NCBI RefSeq assembly: GCF_905397435.1
Contig: NZ_CAJPVI010000035.1
Coordinates: 1 to 64,000, forward strand
Reading direction: 5' to 3'
Origin: Cupriavidus numazuensis
Lineage (GTDB): Bacteria; Pseudomonadota; Gammaproteobacteria; Burkholderiales; Burkholderiaceae
Length of the DNA: 64,000 bases
Part shown: positions 17,603-26,275 of the stretch, piece after piece
How positions within the stretch are numbered: the first letter of the stretch is position 1
Layout of the letters: each line of letters begins with the position of its first letter
Notes under the pieces: generated by a model
Told to the model about the DNA's origin: nothing
Databases searched by the model: none
Seen by the model: the letters and a program-made list of their open reading frames with translations, nothing else
Made by a program: the position numbers and the translations under genes

Positions 17603-17656
17603 CGCCCAAACAGAATTGTGATTTAACGGGCGCGTTTTGGGCGACTAAAAGGAGGT
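17603..17656 (+). promoter_or_regulatory. Inverted repeat and perfect Shine-Dalgarno before a short ORF
   Basis: CGCCCAAA at 17603-17610 pairs with TTTGGGCG at 17636-17643. Directly after it comes AAAAGGAGGT (17647-17656), a full match to the anti-Shine-Dalgarno. The strong ribosome site sits immediately before an ATG at 17657, closer than the usual 5-9 bases. The repeat could be an operator or a weak attenuator. Confidence 0.35.
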
Positions 17657-17785
17657 ATGTCCATCGTCAGCGTTCTCGGTTGCCCTGGGGTGAGTGCGGC
17701 ACCACACGCATCTCCCAATCCCCGCTTGGGCGCGGGCACGCCATCGACTACGTTGAAAGTCCGGCATCGCTGCTTCAAGGGCTGA
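17657..17785 (+). CDS. Possible 42-aa leader ORF before the LprI-like gene
   Basis: The ATG at 17657 opens 42 codons that end in TGA at 17783-17785, only 2 bases before the ATG of the next gene at 17788. The ribosome site before it is the best in this region, although its spacing is very short. The next gene has no good ribosome site of its own, which would fit translational coupling. The peptide (starts MSIVSVLGCPG) is not recognisable and its composition is not clearly coding. Confidence 0.3.
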   Translation: MSIVSVLGCPGVSAAPHASPNPRLGAGTPSTTLKVRHRCFKG

Positions 17786-17787
17786 CG

Positions 17788-18660
17788 ATGGAGAGACTTA
17801 ATGGGCGCACGGCCCTGCTGTTCCTGGCGGGGCTGCTGGCCTTTTTTGCCGCAAGCGGCGCGTACGCGTCGGATATCGCCTGTACGGCGCCTTTGGGCGG
17901 TGCATCGGCGCGTTGCGCGGAGCCTTACGGCAGCGGCGTGGGATGCGAGCCGCGTGCCGGCGCGCAAGCGGGCGCCCGCAAGGAACACCTGATCTGCGAA
18001 TACACCATGCTGTCGGAGCGTTACGAGCGCATCTATGCCGAACAGCAGCGGATGCTGCGCAAGGGCACCATGCTGAACGCCGACCTTGCCGCATGGCGCG
18101 CGAAGCGGGACGCCTGTGATACCGTGCGTTGCATGGACAGCGTCTTCCATATGTTCTGGCGGCAGCGCGATGCCATGCTGAAGGCCCCAGGCAAGCAGAC
18201 GCTTGCCCGGCTGGGCGCCTCGGACAGCGCGGCCGCCACGACACGCGACGCGGCGTCGCGGCCGGCGGCACCGGTGCCGAAGTTCGGTGCGCATGATGTA
18301 CCCGCCGCCGCTCTGACTCCCGCGTCCGTCCCTGCTCCGAGGTCTGCGGCTGGCGCGCCGTCCGATCCGTCAGCGTTGGAAGAGATGCCCGAGCGGATCC
18401 CTCATGCCGCGCCGGCCCCGGCGGCCAGGGCCCAGCCACGCGAGAAGCCGGCGTCGGCCCCGCTGATCCTGGAAAGCCTGGCGTCAGGGCTCGCCATCCT
18501 GGGCGCGGGAGCGGGCTTTGTATGGAATCGCCGGCGCACCGTGCCGCAGGAGGGAGAGGAGGCGATCCAGCCCCGAAGAATCCCGGCCATGATGATGGTC
18601 GCGTATGGTCTGCTGCTCGTGAATGCGCTGCTGCTGCCGTTCACGCTGGGGCTGCGCTAA
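17788..18660 (+). CDS. Secreted LprI-like protein with C-terminal membrane segments
   Basis: A 290-aa protein. A signal peptide (core LLFLAGLLAFFAASGAYA) is followed by a Cys-containing domain of about 100 residues with LICEYTMLSERYERIYAEQQ, a LprI/DUF1311-like helical segment with paired cysteines (CDTVRCMD). Next is a Pro/Ala-rich linker of about 100 residues, then two predicted membrane spans near 225-240 (LASGLAILGAGAGFVW) and 268-288 (MMVAYGLLLVNALLLPFTLG). The start at 17788 gives the signal peptide. A small paralog is encoded at 44163-44498. LprI-like domains include lysozyme inhibitors, but that role is not shown here. Confidence 0.75.
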   Translation: MERLNGRTALLFLAGLLAFFAASGAYASDIACTAPLGGASARCAEPYGSGVGCEPRAGAQAGARKEHLICEYTMLSERYERIYAEQQRMLRKGTMLNADLAAWRAKRDACDTVRCMDSVFHMFWRQRDAMLKAPGKQTLARLGASDSAAATTRDAASRPAAPVPKFGAHDVPAAALTPASVPAPRSAAGAPSDPSALEEMPERIPHAAPAPAARAQPREKPASAPLILESLASGLAILGAGAGFVWNRRRTVPQEGEEAIQPRRIPAMMMVAYGLLLVNALLLPFTLGLR

Positions 18661-18703
18661 CGCGCGTTGGCCGCAGGGCCGCCCTGTGCACCGCCCATGT
18701 CGC

Positions 18704-20257
18704 CTATCGCGCAGGCCAGGCGGCACCCTCTCGAAGCGAACCGATCGACCCCGTGGCCAGCGCCAGCGCCGCCGCGGCGGCCAGCGCGCCGCTGTAGGCA
18801 TCGGCCGAGGCATTCTGCGCCAGCAGCAACTGATTCTGCGCGAGGTTGGCCTCCGTCACCGAACCCACGCCCTTGCGGTAGGCGGCGAACGCGGCGTCAT
18901 ACGTGACCCGGGCTGCATCGGCCAGCGCCGTGGCCGCGTCATAGGCGGCGAGGCTCGATTCCAGCGCGCTCTGGCTGACTACCACCTGCCGTACGGACTC
19001 TTCTTTCGCGCGCGTCAGCCTGGTCGATGCGCTGTCGGCGTCGTTGCGCGCCTGCGCGAGTACCGCGGAGCGCAGCCCGCCGTCGTAGATCGGCACGGTG
19101 ACCCCAAGAAAGACGCTTGAACCATAGCGGTAGCCGTTCAGGTTGACGGTCGGCGGCTGCTGTCCGATCGGGGGTATTGCGGTAATGGCCGATCCACCCG
19201 ATGCATACGATGTGAACGCCGACAGGAAGACCTTCGGCATGAAGCCGGCCTCGGCCGATTTCACGCGTGCCAGGCTGGCGCGCTCCACGGCGTACGCAGC
19301 CAGTACATCGGGCCGCCGCGCGATCGCGGTATCGACGATCTGCTCGACCGAGTTGCGCAGCGTGGGCGAGAGCGGCCGCAACGGCATCTCGGCAAGCTGT
19401 GGCCGGGACAGTGGGGAAATACCGACGGCAGTGACGAGGGCCAGATAGGCATCGGTCTCCGCACCCTTGGCCTGGACCATGGCCAGGTTGGTCTGCGCGC
19501 GGTTCTGCGTGGCCTGGGCGACTTCCACGACGGTGCCGATGCCGCGCTGAAAGCGCGCCTTGGCTGCGGCCTGCACTGCATTGGCATTCGCCATCGCCTG
19601 CTGTACGGTGCGCGCACGCGAGCGCGCCGCCTGGTAGCGATAGAACGCGACGCTGACGTCGTGGATGATCTTCTGGTGGACAGCGTTGAACGCGATGTTG
19701 GCTGCGACCGACAGCTGCTCCGTGGCATCGACAATGCCCGCGCGTTCGCCGAAATCAAACAGCAGCCATTGCAGCGACAGGACCGAGATCGCACCGTGGT
19801 TCGATGAATTCGCCCCGACCGGGCCCAGCACCGTCGACGTGGAGCTGTGGCCGTTCTGGTAGCCACCCATGGCGGCGGCAGAGATGTAGGGCAGATAGCT
19901 CGCCTTGGCAATGCCGGCGGCCAGCGCCGCGTTGCGCGCGTCGTTCCACGCAATGCGCGTGAGCGGGTTGGTGGATTCGGCCAGATCGATCAGTTCGGGC
20001 AGCGTGTAGGCATGCGCGGGGTCGAGCGTGGCCGCTGGCGAAACCGCAGCCAGCGCCGGGTTTGCCGGCAGCGTGTAGTCGGAGGGTGCTGGCGCGGGTT
20101 GGCCAGCGGCGCCGGGCAGGATCTCGCCCGATGCCGTGGTGACGGGATGCCACGGGCGGTCCGGCTGCTCTGGCGCCAGGTCGAGCGATGACGTGGCGCA
20201 GCCCGCCAGGGTCAGCGCGCACAGCATCAGCGCGGCCAGGGAATCAGGTTTGCGCAT
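18704..20257 (-). CDS. mdtP: Outer-membrane efflux lipoprotein (MdtP/NodT family)
   Basis: A 517-aa TolC-like outer-membrane channel. The signal MRKPDSLAALMLCALTLAGC ends in a lipobox, so the protein is acylated at Cys20. Two repeats of the outer-membrane efflux domain follow, with coiled-coil regions such as AKARFQRGIGTVVEVAQATQ and FAAYRKGVGSVTEANLAQNQ. The ATG at 20257 was taken instead of 20506 because only it gives the lipobox. It overlaps the FUSC pump gene by 14 bp, so translation is coupled. It is the last gene of the ytcA-mdtNOP-type operon. Confidence 0.9.
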   Translation of the reverse strand: MRKPDSLAALMLCALTLAGCATSSLDLAPEQPDRPWHPVTTASGEILPGAAGQPAPAPSDYTLPANPALAAVSPAATLDPAHAYTLPELIDLAESTNPLTRIAWNDARNAALAAGIAKASYLPYISAAAMGGYQNGHSSTSTVLGPVGANSSNHGAISVLSLQWLLFDFGERAGIVDATEQLSVAANIAFNAVHQKIIHDVSVAFYRYQAARSRARTVQQAMANANAVQAAAKARFQRGIGTVVEVAQATQNRAQTNLAMVQAKGAETDAYLALVTAVGISPLSRPQLAEMPLRPLSPTLRNSVEQIVDTAIARRPDVLAAYAVERASLARVKSAEAGFMPKVFLSAFTSYASGGSAITAIPPIGQQPPTVNLNGYRYGSSVFLGVTVPIYDGGLRSAVLAQARNDADSASTRLTRAKEESVRQVVVSQSALESSLAAYDAATALADAARVTYDAAFAAYRKGVGSVTEANLAQNQLLLAQNASADAYSGALAAAAALALATGSIGSLREGAAWPAR

Positions 20258-22250
20258 GAATCGAGGAAGGGGAGCCCGGGTCCGGCGCGTCGGCATGAGA
20301 CGTTTCGAGTTGGTGGTCGACGATGGCGAGCAGTGCCTGGCGGGCCCGGACATCGTCGGGATCGTCGGGATCGTCGGGTATCGCTGCGGCATGCTGTGGC
20401 GCGGGCGGCGGCGGGCCGTCGGGCCGCAGCCGGTGCAGGCGCTGTGCAAGGGCCGGATCACCGGGAAAGCGCTCGGCGAGCAGAAACATGGGACCGGAGA
20501 TGGCATCGAGCGTGGCCAGGCGCTCGCGGTGGATGTCCACCCATTCCGGTGCGGGCCCGACGGAAGCCGGTTCGTAGTGCGCCAGAATCAGGTCCTGCGT
20601 GATCGTGCCATGCAGGGCGAGTGCCGCCGCCGCATGCTGGCGCCGCGCGGTGGACTGCGGCGTAACGACCAGCGCCTGCCATTGCGTGACCAGTGCCGTC
20701 AGCGCGGATTCGATAGGGCCGGCGATGCTGACTGGCCAGATCCGCGTGAACACCAGATAGACGACCAGATTGCCGAGCAGCACACCGATCACGCGGTCAC
20801 GCGCGATGGTCAGGTCGAAGCCGGGCGCGGCCCCCTGCACCACGCACAGGTAGAACGCAAACGCAATCTGGAACCCCGCATACGCAATGCGCGGCGATCC
20901 CTGCGCCACCCATGCCGAAATCCACGTGCCGGCAAACACCAGCAGCATCAGGCCGCCGATTGACGACAGCGACGGGACGACGTAGACGATGGCTGCCGTC
21001 CCGATCACCGCGCCCACCAGGCAGCCGGCCAGGCGCAGCGAGAGCTTTTCCACGGACTCGGCCGTAGTGCCGAGCGACACCAGGTAGCAGGTGATGAAGC
21101 AGGTATGAATGCCGGGCCAATTGAGCTGCTGGTACAGCACGTAGCAGAACATCGCCGCGCCGGTGGTCTTGAGCGCATAGCGGACGTGGTCGGGATTGGT
21201 GAACGCGTCGGCGTTCAGGAAGCCGCTTTTTGGAGCCTCCGCAGCAGGTGCTGGCGTGGCGGCGCTGTTGGTACCGGCTTCGGCATAGCCGTTGATGGCA
21301 GCGACCAGTTCGCGCAAGACGGCCTGTTGCAGTGGCGACAGGTTGTCGGCCGGCGGTGCCTGCAATCCAATGTCGAGGGGATAGCCGCCAGCAGCAAGCA
21401 TGCGGGCCATTTCGTCGAGCGTGTCCGCAAGACTTGCCGCAGTGGCCGACGGAAGCTGCGCACCGGCATGCCGTTGCGTCACGTCGACGGCGAGCAGGAT
21501 GGCCATGGTCGATGCCATCGCCTGCTGCAGCGCGCGCAGGTCCTGGACGTTGAGGGTGCCTTCGACCCTGGTAAGCCTGAGCCAGCCGGCGACAGGCTGC
21601 AGGCCACCATGGAGCGCCTCATGCAACGCGTTCCCGTCCCGGTCGTCCACCGTGCCTCGCAGGCAGTGCGCCGCCGTGCGCAGGCAATGTGCGAGGCGAT
21701 CCGTCGCCAGCCGGCGCGGCGACGGACCGATCAGCAGGTTGACGATGATGTTCACGCCGATCGGGATCGCCACCATGAGCCAGGCATAGAGCAGTGCGCG
21801 CGTCGCGACTTCGCCACCCGGTACGAGCCCGAGTTCGTCGAGAGCAAAACCGATGATCATCGCAACGATGGCGCCAACCGGCCGCAGCTTGCTGGCCGAA
21901 GTCAGGAAGAGCAGGGCGGCAGACAGCACCGCCATGCACGCCACGCGGCGCATGGGGTCATCGACGCTGAAGTCGGCGAGCCACATCACCAGCGCAATGA
22001 TCAGGCTGACCAGCACCAGTGCGGCCGCGCTCATGATGATGCTGGTGGTACGGTCCGCGCGGTTGATGAAGAAGATGACGTACGCCGAGATGGCCGCCTC
22101 TGGCGTGCCGTAGATGCTGGTGACCAATACCGTTAGCGTGCAGCCAGCGGTGATACGCGTCGCGCCGGCATAGCGGCCTGGCATCGGCGCCAGCAACGCA
22201 CCGATATCGGCAAGGCGCAGGCGCAGCTTGTCAGCGGCAGGCTGCGCCAT
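20244..22250 (-). CDS. mdtO: FUSC-family inner-membrane efflux protein (MdtO-like)
   Basis: A 668-aa fusaric-acid-resistance type pump. Two sets of hydrophobic segments, around 30-190 and 360-510, are separated by a long cytoplasmic region, as in AaeB and MdtO. The second set includes LNWPGIHTCFITCYLVSLGTT, a typical FUSC stretch. It overlaps the adaptor gene by 20 bp and the outer-membrane gene by 14 bp. Related pumps export aromatic acids or hydrophobic drugs; the substrate here is not visible. Confidence 0.9.
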   Translation of the reverse strand: MAQPAADKLRLRLADIGALLAPMPGRYAGATRITAGCTLTVLVTSIYGTPEAAISAYVIFFINRADRTTSIIMSAAALVLVSLIIALVMWLADFSVDDPMRRVACMAVLSAALLFLTSASKLRPVGAIVAMIIGFALDELGLVPGGEVATRALLYAWLMVAIPIGVNIIVNLLIGPSPRRLATDRLAHCLRTAAHCLRGTVDDRDGNALHEALHGGLQPVAGWLRLTRVEGTLNVQDLRALQQAMASTMAILLAVDVTQRHAGAQLPSATAASLADTLDEMARMLAAGGYPLDIGLQAPPADNLSPLQQAVLRELVAAINGYAEAGTNSAATPAPAAEAPKSGFLNADAFTNPDHVRYALKTTGAAMFCYVLYQQLNWPGIHTCFITCYLVSLGTTAESVEKLSLRLAGCLVGAVIGTAAIVYVVPSLSSIGGLMLLVFAGTWISAWVAQGSPRIAYAGFQIAFAFYLCVVQGAAPGFDLTIARDRVIGVLLGNLVVYLVFTRIWPVSIAGPIESALTALVTQWQALVVTPQSTARRQHAAAALALHGTITQDLILAHYEPASVGPAPEWVDIHRERLATLDAISGPMFLLAERFPGDPALAQRLHRLRPDGPPPPAPQHAAAIPDDPDDPDDVRARQALLAIVDHQLETSHADAPDPGSPSSIHAQT

Positions 22251-23280
22251 GCCGGATCTCGACGGTTGCGCTCGCGCCCACGCGGGCCAGTGCCTCGGGC
22301 GGGTCTTCCAGGCGGATTCGCACCGGGAAGCGCTTGGCCACGCGCACCCAGTTCACCGACGGCTGCACATACGGTAGCGAGCGCGGCAGGTTTATACGGT
22401 CCGTGTCGGTCACCCCGATGCCGATACCGTCGACCTTGCCGCGCAGGGCCTGGCTGCGGTCGATCATGGAGTAGACCGTGGCGCAGTCGCCGATGCGGAT
22501 GTTGGCCAGCGATGTCTCGCGGAAGTTGCCGACCGCGAACCACTCGCCGGTATGCACGAGCAGGAACAGGGACTGGTTCGGGATCACGACCTCGCCAGAG
22601 AGTACGGTGAGGCCGCTCACGCGCCCTGCGTGCGGCGCGCGAACCTTGGTGTCGTCGAGCGCGCGCTGCGCAATGGCCAGCGCGGCCTCGCGCGCATGGA
22701 CGGTGGCAATGGCATCGTCTTCATTGCCGACAGCGCCTGCGGTAGCGGCGCGCTGCGTGTTGGCCTGCCTGAGCGATACGCCCGCGTCGCGCTGGGCCAC
22801 CTGCGCCTGGTCCAGTTGCTGCGCGGGCACGTAGCCGTCCGCGACCAGCGGGCGCAAGCGTTCGACGGTGCGCGCGGTCAGCGCATAGTTCTGCTCGGCA
22901 CGTCTGGTCTGCTCGGAAGCGATCGATGCCGTGGCGCGCTCGGTCGAGATGGTCCGCTGCCGGGTGCCCAGCGCGGCCTGCGCAAGTTCGAGATCGGCGC
23001 GCGCCTGCGCAACCACCAACTGGTAGGGCACGGGATCGATCTCGAACAGCACGTCGCCCTTGGCGACCAGCTGGTTCTCGGCCACGTGGATCTTCGCAAT
23101 GCGTCCGCCGACCGGCGATGCCACATGGACGAGATCGGCGTCGAGCGAGGCATCGTCGGAGGATGGATAGCGGCTGGTGCGCTGGTAGGCGTAGACGGAG
23201 AGGAGCACGGCCAGCAGGACGATGACCAGCGTGATCAGTTTGCCGCGCTTCGGGCTGCTGCGTACGCCGGCCATTTTCAT
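22231..23280 (-). CDS. mdtN: HlyD-family periplasmic adaptor (MdtN-like)
   Basis: A 349-aa membrane-fusion protein. A membrane anchor (LITLVIVLLAVLLSVYAYQ) lies at about 14-32, then the lipoyl half-motif VASPVGGRIAKIHVAENQLV, a helical hairpin of about 120 residues and a beta-barrel domain (APHAGRVSGLTVLSGEVV). The start at 23278-23280 overlaps the stop of ytcA by 4 bp. The frame continues upstream to 23643 but is only the antiparallel shadow of other sequence there. It would bridge the FUSC pump and the outer-membrane channel. Confidence 0.9.
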   Translation of the reverse strand: MKMAGVRSSPKRGKLITLVIVLLAVLLSVYAYQRTSRYPSSDDASLDADLVHVASPVGGRIAKIHVAENQLVAKGDVLFEIDPVPYQLVVAQARADLELAQAALGTRQRTISTERATASIASEQTRRAEQNYALTARTVERLRPLVADGYVPAQQLDQAQVAQRDAGVSLRQANTQRAATAGAVGNEDDAIATVHAREAALAIAQRALDDTKVRAPHAGRVSGLTVLSGEVVIPNQSLFLLVHTGEWFAVGNFRETSLANIRIGDCATVYSMIDRSQALRGKVDGIGIGVTDTDRINLPRSLPYVQPSVNWVRVAKRFPVRIRLEDPPEALARVGASATVEIRHGAACR

Positions 23281-23549
23281 AGGAGGTGCCCCGAACCCAG
23301 TAACCAGACGATTTCCGCGAGGATCAGGCCGATCGCGGTGTTGACCAGCAGCTGCGCGCGGACGATTTCCGCCCAGCCTGTCGCGACGAAGATCCGGTAG
23401 GACACGACCGCGCCCACGATGCCAGCCAGCGCGCTGAGCAGCCAGAGCGGGAAGTAGGCGCCGAACAATCCGAGAGACGGCGCACCGGCGCAACCATAAA
23501 GCGAAGCGGCCAGCGCAGCCAGCGCGATAAGCGCAAGCGAGCGTGCCAT
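23277..23549 (-). CDS. ytcA: YtcA-family small lipoprotein
   Basis: A 90-aa protein with a possible lipobox (ASLYGC, Cys20) and two hydrophobic segments (YFPLWLLSALAGIVGAVVSY and LLVNTAIGLILAEIVWLL). The GAYFPLW motif is characteristic of YtcA, which in E. coli is encoded next to mdtNOP. Here it opens the efflux operon and overlaps the adaptor start by 4 bp. YtcA has no known function; being the first coupled gene suggests a role in assembly or stability of the pump. Confidence 0.85.
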   Translation of the reverse strand: MARSLALIALAALAASLYGCAGAPSLGLFGAYFPLWLLSALAGIVGAVVSYRIFVATGWAEIVRAQLLVNTAIGLILAEIVWLLGSGHLL

Positions 23550-23762
23550 GGAATCTGGGTCGAAATCGGTCGCCGTAATATAGCAGCGCGGCTCGCGCGT
23601 TGTCCAAGACGCACCGGCCGCATGCCGTGTCCGGCGTTCGCACCTACGCGCATACCCGGTGCTCACGTCAATGCGCGTCCTGCTACAGTGACACTCGCGG
23701 CCATGATCGCGGCAGCCGCCACCGCAGCGGCTACGACAGACAATTTCCTGGGGACACCATCC

Positions 23763-24026
23763 ATGAACCGAAAAGGCTTGCTCGACGCCGCCGATTCCCT
23801 CGATGAACTCGCAGCCGGCAGGCAACCCGTGCCGGCCAGGGTAGCCGCCGGGGCCGCGGCACTCGAACGCATTCACGCGGACTATCCGGGCTGGCGCGAT
23901 GTCGGCGACGCGCTGTTCGGACTCAAGGCCCTGGCCGACGGCTGCGCCATGGACCTGGACGCCAACGGGCGCCAGCGTGCCGGCCGGCTAGCCGATATCG
24001 TTCGCAGCCTGCTCGACCAGATCTGA
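23763..24026 (+). CDS. Small hypothetical protein, 87 aa
   Basis: An 87-aa soluble protein beginning MNRKGLLDAADSLDELAAGR, divergent from ytcA, with no signal peptide, membrane span or cysteine pattern; it has one Cys, near residue 62. The ATG at 23763 has GGGGAC about 8 bases upstream; the longer frame from 23622 is less likely. Codon use is like its neighbours, with strong third-position GC, which supports coding. Predicted mostly helical. I do not recognise a family. Confidence 0.6.
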   Translation: MNRKGLLDAADSLDELAAGRQPVPARVAAGAAALERIHADYPGWRDVGDALFGLKALADGCAMDLDANGRQRAGRLADIVRSLLDQI

Positions 24027-24433
24027 CACGGCGGCGGCGTCGCGAACGCGCTTCGCGGGCCGCTTGCCGATGCCGGACCCTCGCCAACGTGGCGGGGGTG
24101 ACCGCGGCATGCCCTGGCGCGGGTGCAGCACGCCGGCACGACGTCCGGCGCCTCGGCCTTGTTGTGTCGGAGCGACGCGGCGATCTCGCGCCGCAGCATC
24201 GATTCGTAAAAAAATGTTATAAACATGACGCAAGATGCACTTTTAGAGCATTTGTATGGTCATGTCTTGGGTAACTACCTAGGGATGAACTTAGAAGTTT
24301 TCCTCTAATCTTGCGCCTTGGTGGAAACGCGGCTCTGGCCGGCGCGTTTCCGCCAGGAATATCAACTTCCGGTCAGCGCACCATGGCGGCACATGGTGCG
24401 ATGCTGGCCGGCGATCCCAAGGAGAACTCACGC
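24027..24433 (+). promoter_or_regulatory. Leader region before the phasin gene
   Basis: There is no gene in these 407 bp. The right half (about 24190-24310) is unusually AT-rich for this genome, as expected of a strong regulated promoter. It contains AAAAAAATGTTATAAAC near 24207-24223 and an inverted repeat TTAGA-8 bp-TCTAA around 24291-24308. A ribosome site AAGGAGAA precedes the phasin ATG by 8 bases. I could not assign a definite -35/-10 pair or a PhaR operator. Confidence 0.4.
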
Positions 24434-24955
24434 ATGTCCGCCTTTACGTCCGATCAGTTTGCGGCACTCCACAAGACCAACCTGGCCAACCTGGCCATGA
24501 TGTCGAAGTCCACGATCGACGGCTTCCAAAAGCTGACTGAACTGAACCTCAAGACTGCCAAGTCCGCGCTGACGGAAGGTCAGGAGAATCTGAAAGCCGT
24601 GCTCGGTGGAAAAGACCTTCGCGACGTCCTTGCCGTGCAAGGCAGTCTGGCCCAGCCCACGACCGAGAAAGCCATCTCGTATGCGCGCCAGGTTTGCGAG
24701 ATCGCCGCACAGGCGCAAGCCGAGCTGGCCCGCGCCGTGGAAGAGCAATACGAGCAGCATCACCGCAATCTGCAGGCGTTCGTCGATACCTTCGTGAAGA
24801 ATGCGCCGGCCGGTTCGGAAGCGGTATCTGCCCTGCTGCAGTCGACCGTCGACGCTGCCGGCAACACCTACCGTTCGGCACAGGCCATCTCGAAGCAGAT
24901 GTCCGATGTCGCGCGCAGCAATCTGGCTGCCGCAGCGGCTTCGACCAAAGCCTGA
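24434..24955 (+). CDS. phaP: Phasin (PHB granule-associated protein)
   Basis: A 173-aa helical protein of the betaproteobacterial phasin family. The opening MSAFTSDQFAALHKTNLANL and the repeating amphipathic pattern (FQKLTELNLKTAKSALTEGQ) are typical, and the Ala-rich C-terminus ends AAAAASTKA. It has no cysteine apart from one in the middle (VCEIAAQ) and no signal peptide. It coats polyhydroxybutyrate granules and limits their size. No PHB synthesis genes are adjacent, so this is a free-standing, probably secondary, phasin gene. Confidence 0.92.
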   Translation: MSAFTSDQFAALHKTNLANLAMMSKSTIDGFQKLTELNLKTAKSALTEGQENLKAVLGGKDLRDVLAVQGSLAQPTTEKAISYARQVCEIAAQAQAELARAVEEQYEQHHRNLQAFVDTFVKNAPAGSEAVSALLQSTVDAAGNTYRSAQAISKQMSDVARSNLAAAAASTKA

Positions 24956-25095
24956 TCTCCCGCCCGGGCATCACCCGCATCAGCAAGACGCCAGCGCAAT
25001 GTGTGCATGCCCTGGTGGCCGCGTGCCACGGCACGCCATCGGCGGTCATAGCGCCTTCGTCACGCATGAAGGCCTTGGCCGCCGGATTGACCGCC

Positions 25096-26121
25096 TTACT
25101 GCCGTTGCGGCTGGGTAAGCCGGCGATATTCCCCGGGCGAAACGCCCGTCCATTGCACGAAAGCACGCTGGAACGTCGACTGGTCGGAAAACCCCAGCGA
25201 CGTCGCGATCTGCTTGAGCGGCGTACTGCCACGCGTCAGGAAATGCAGCGCCATATCGCGGCGCAAGCCGTCCTTGATCTTCTGGAAGCTCGTTCCGCCG
25301 GCCTCCAGCTTGCGGTGCAGGGTGCGCGGCGACATCGCCAGGCGCTCGGCCACGTCCGGCAGTGACAGCAGCGAAGGCAAGGCTTGCTGCACCACGCGCC
25401 TGACGTCGGCTGCCAGCAAGTCTCCCACCAGCACGGCTTCGATAAAGCTGGCCGGCGCGCGCCGGATGAACCGGGGTATTTCGTCTGCATTGCGCACGAT
25501 ATGCAGCGCGCCGGCCTGCTCCGGAAAGCGCAGCGCGCCACAAGGCTGGTGGAATCGCACCGCACCGGCCAGCAGCGCGCGCAGGTCGAGCCGGTGGCGC
25601 GGGGGCGCGCATGGGAATGCGGCGCACACGAGAGGCAGGCGCTGCCCGACCAGCCAGGACATGACTGCATAGATGGCCAGCAGGATGATCTCGTACGCCA
25701 ACGTGCTTCTCACGGGATCGCCCGCGCGTTCGCGGAACCGGATCTGAATCTCGCCGCCGCCGGAGACGCAGTCCACCTTGAAATCCCCCATCACCGCATT
25801 GCATCCCCTTGCGATCACCTGCAGGCAATCGCCGAAAGTCGTCGTGGTCGATCCGATGCGGCAGAACGTTTCTACCGAGCCGTTACGCAGCGGATAGCCA
25901 AGCAGCCCGACGGCCTCGTCGTCCAGCGTGCCGACGATGCTGGCATAGAGCCGCGAAAACTGCTTGAGGCTCAGACGGGCCCGCGGCATGTCCAGCAGGC
26001 TGGGGTCGATCGCGGCCTGCTCCAACAGTGCGTCGAGCGGAATGCCCTGTGCCAAGGCGGCATCGATCAGCGCGAGCGCGCCTCGCATCGGAACGGTAAT
26101 GGCGCTGGTCTTCGCCGACAT
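25096..26121 (-). CDS. AraC-family regulator of the 26438 operon
   Basis: A 341-aa AraC protein with an arabinose-binding-like sensor domain (about 20-210) and a C-terminal HTH pair (VAERLAMSPRTLHRKLEAGG and LKQIATSLGFSDQSTFQRAF). Same architecture as, and clearly paralogous to, the protein encoded at 9813. It is divergent from the GMC oxidoreductase operon, and the 316-bp gap holds two pairs of direct repeats. One repeat overlaps its own start codon, so autorepression is likely. Confidence 0.9.
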   Translation of the reverse strand: MSAKTSAITVPMRGALALIDAALAQGIPLDALLEQAAIDPSLLDMPRARLSLKQFSRLYASIVGTLDDEAVGLLGYPLRNGSVETFCRIGSTTTTFGDCLQVIARGCNAVMGDFKVDCVSGGGEIQIRFRERAGDPVRSTLAYEIILLAIYAVMSWLVGQRLPLVCAAFPCAPPRHRLDLRALLAGAVRFHQPCGALRFPEQAGALHIVRNADEIPRFIRRAPASFIEAVLVGDLLAADVRRVVQQALPSLLSLPDVAERLAMSPRTLHRKLEAGGTSFQKIKDGLRRDMALHFLTRGSTPLKQIATSLGFSDQSTFQRAFVQWTGVSPGEYRRLTQPQRQ

Positions 26122-26155
26122 GGCAATTTATGCAATAACAAAGGCAACTTACGCT
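26121..26155. promoter_or_regulatory. AraC-type tandem site at the regulator's start codon
   Basis: TGGCAATTTATGCA (26121-26134) matches 12 of 14 bases of the site at 26240 and includes the first base of the AraC start codon complement. A weaker copy, AGGCAACTTACGCT, begins 21 bp later at 26142. The spacing matches paired AraC half-sites on one DNA face. Binding here would block the regulator's own expression. Confidence 0.5.
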
Positions 26156-26239
26156 ATCACGTTTTCTCAGTCGACGATAGAAAATACGCGCAACTTCAAT
26201 GCTTTGCAGTCGCCTTACTGCCTAACGCTCATCGTTGAC

Positions 26240-26275
26240 TGGCAAGTGATGCAAAGACGGGTGGCAAGAAATGCA
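26240..26275 (+). promoter_or_regulatory. AraC-type tandem activator site for the GMC operon
   Basis: TGGCAAGTGATGCA (26240-26253) and TGGCAAGAAATGCA (26262-26275) are direct repeats, 12 of 14 identical, exactly 22 bp apart. This is the classical layout of an AraC activator pair just upstream of a promoter. The rest of the gap to 26438 holds no gene; I saw no sharp -35 element, as is common for AraC-activated promoters. Confidence 0.55.
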
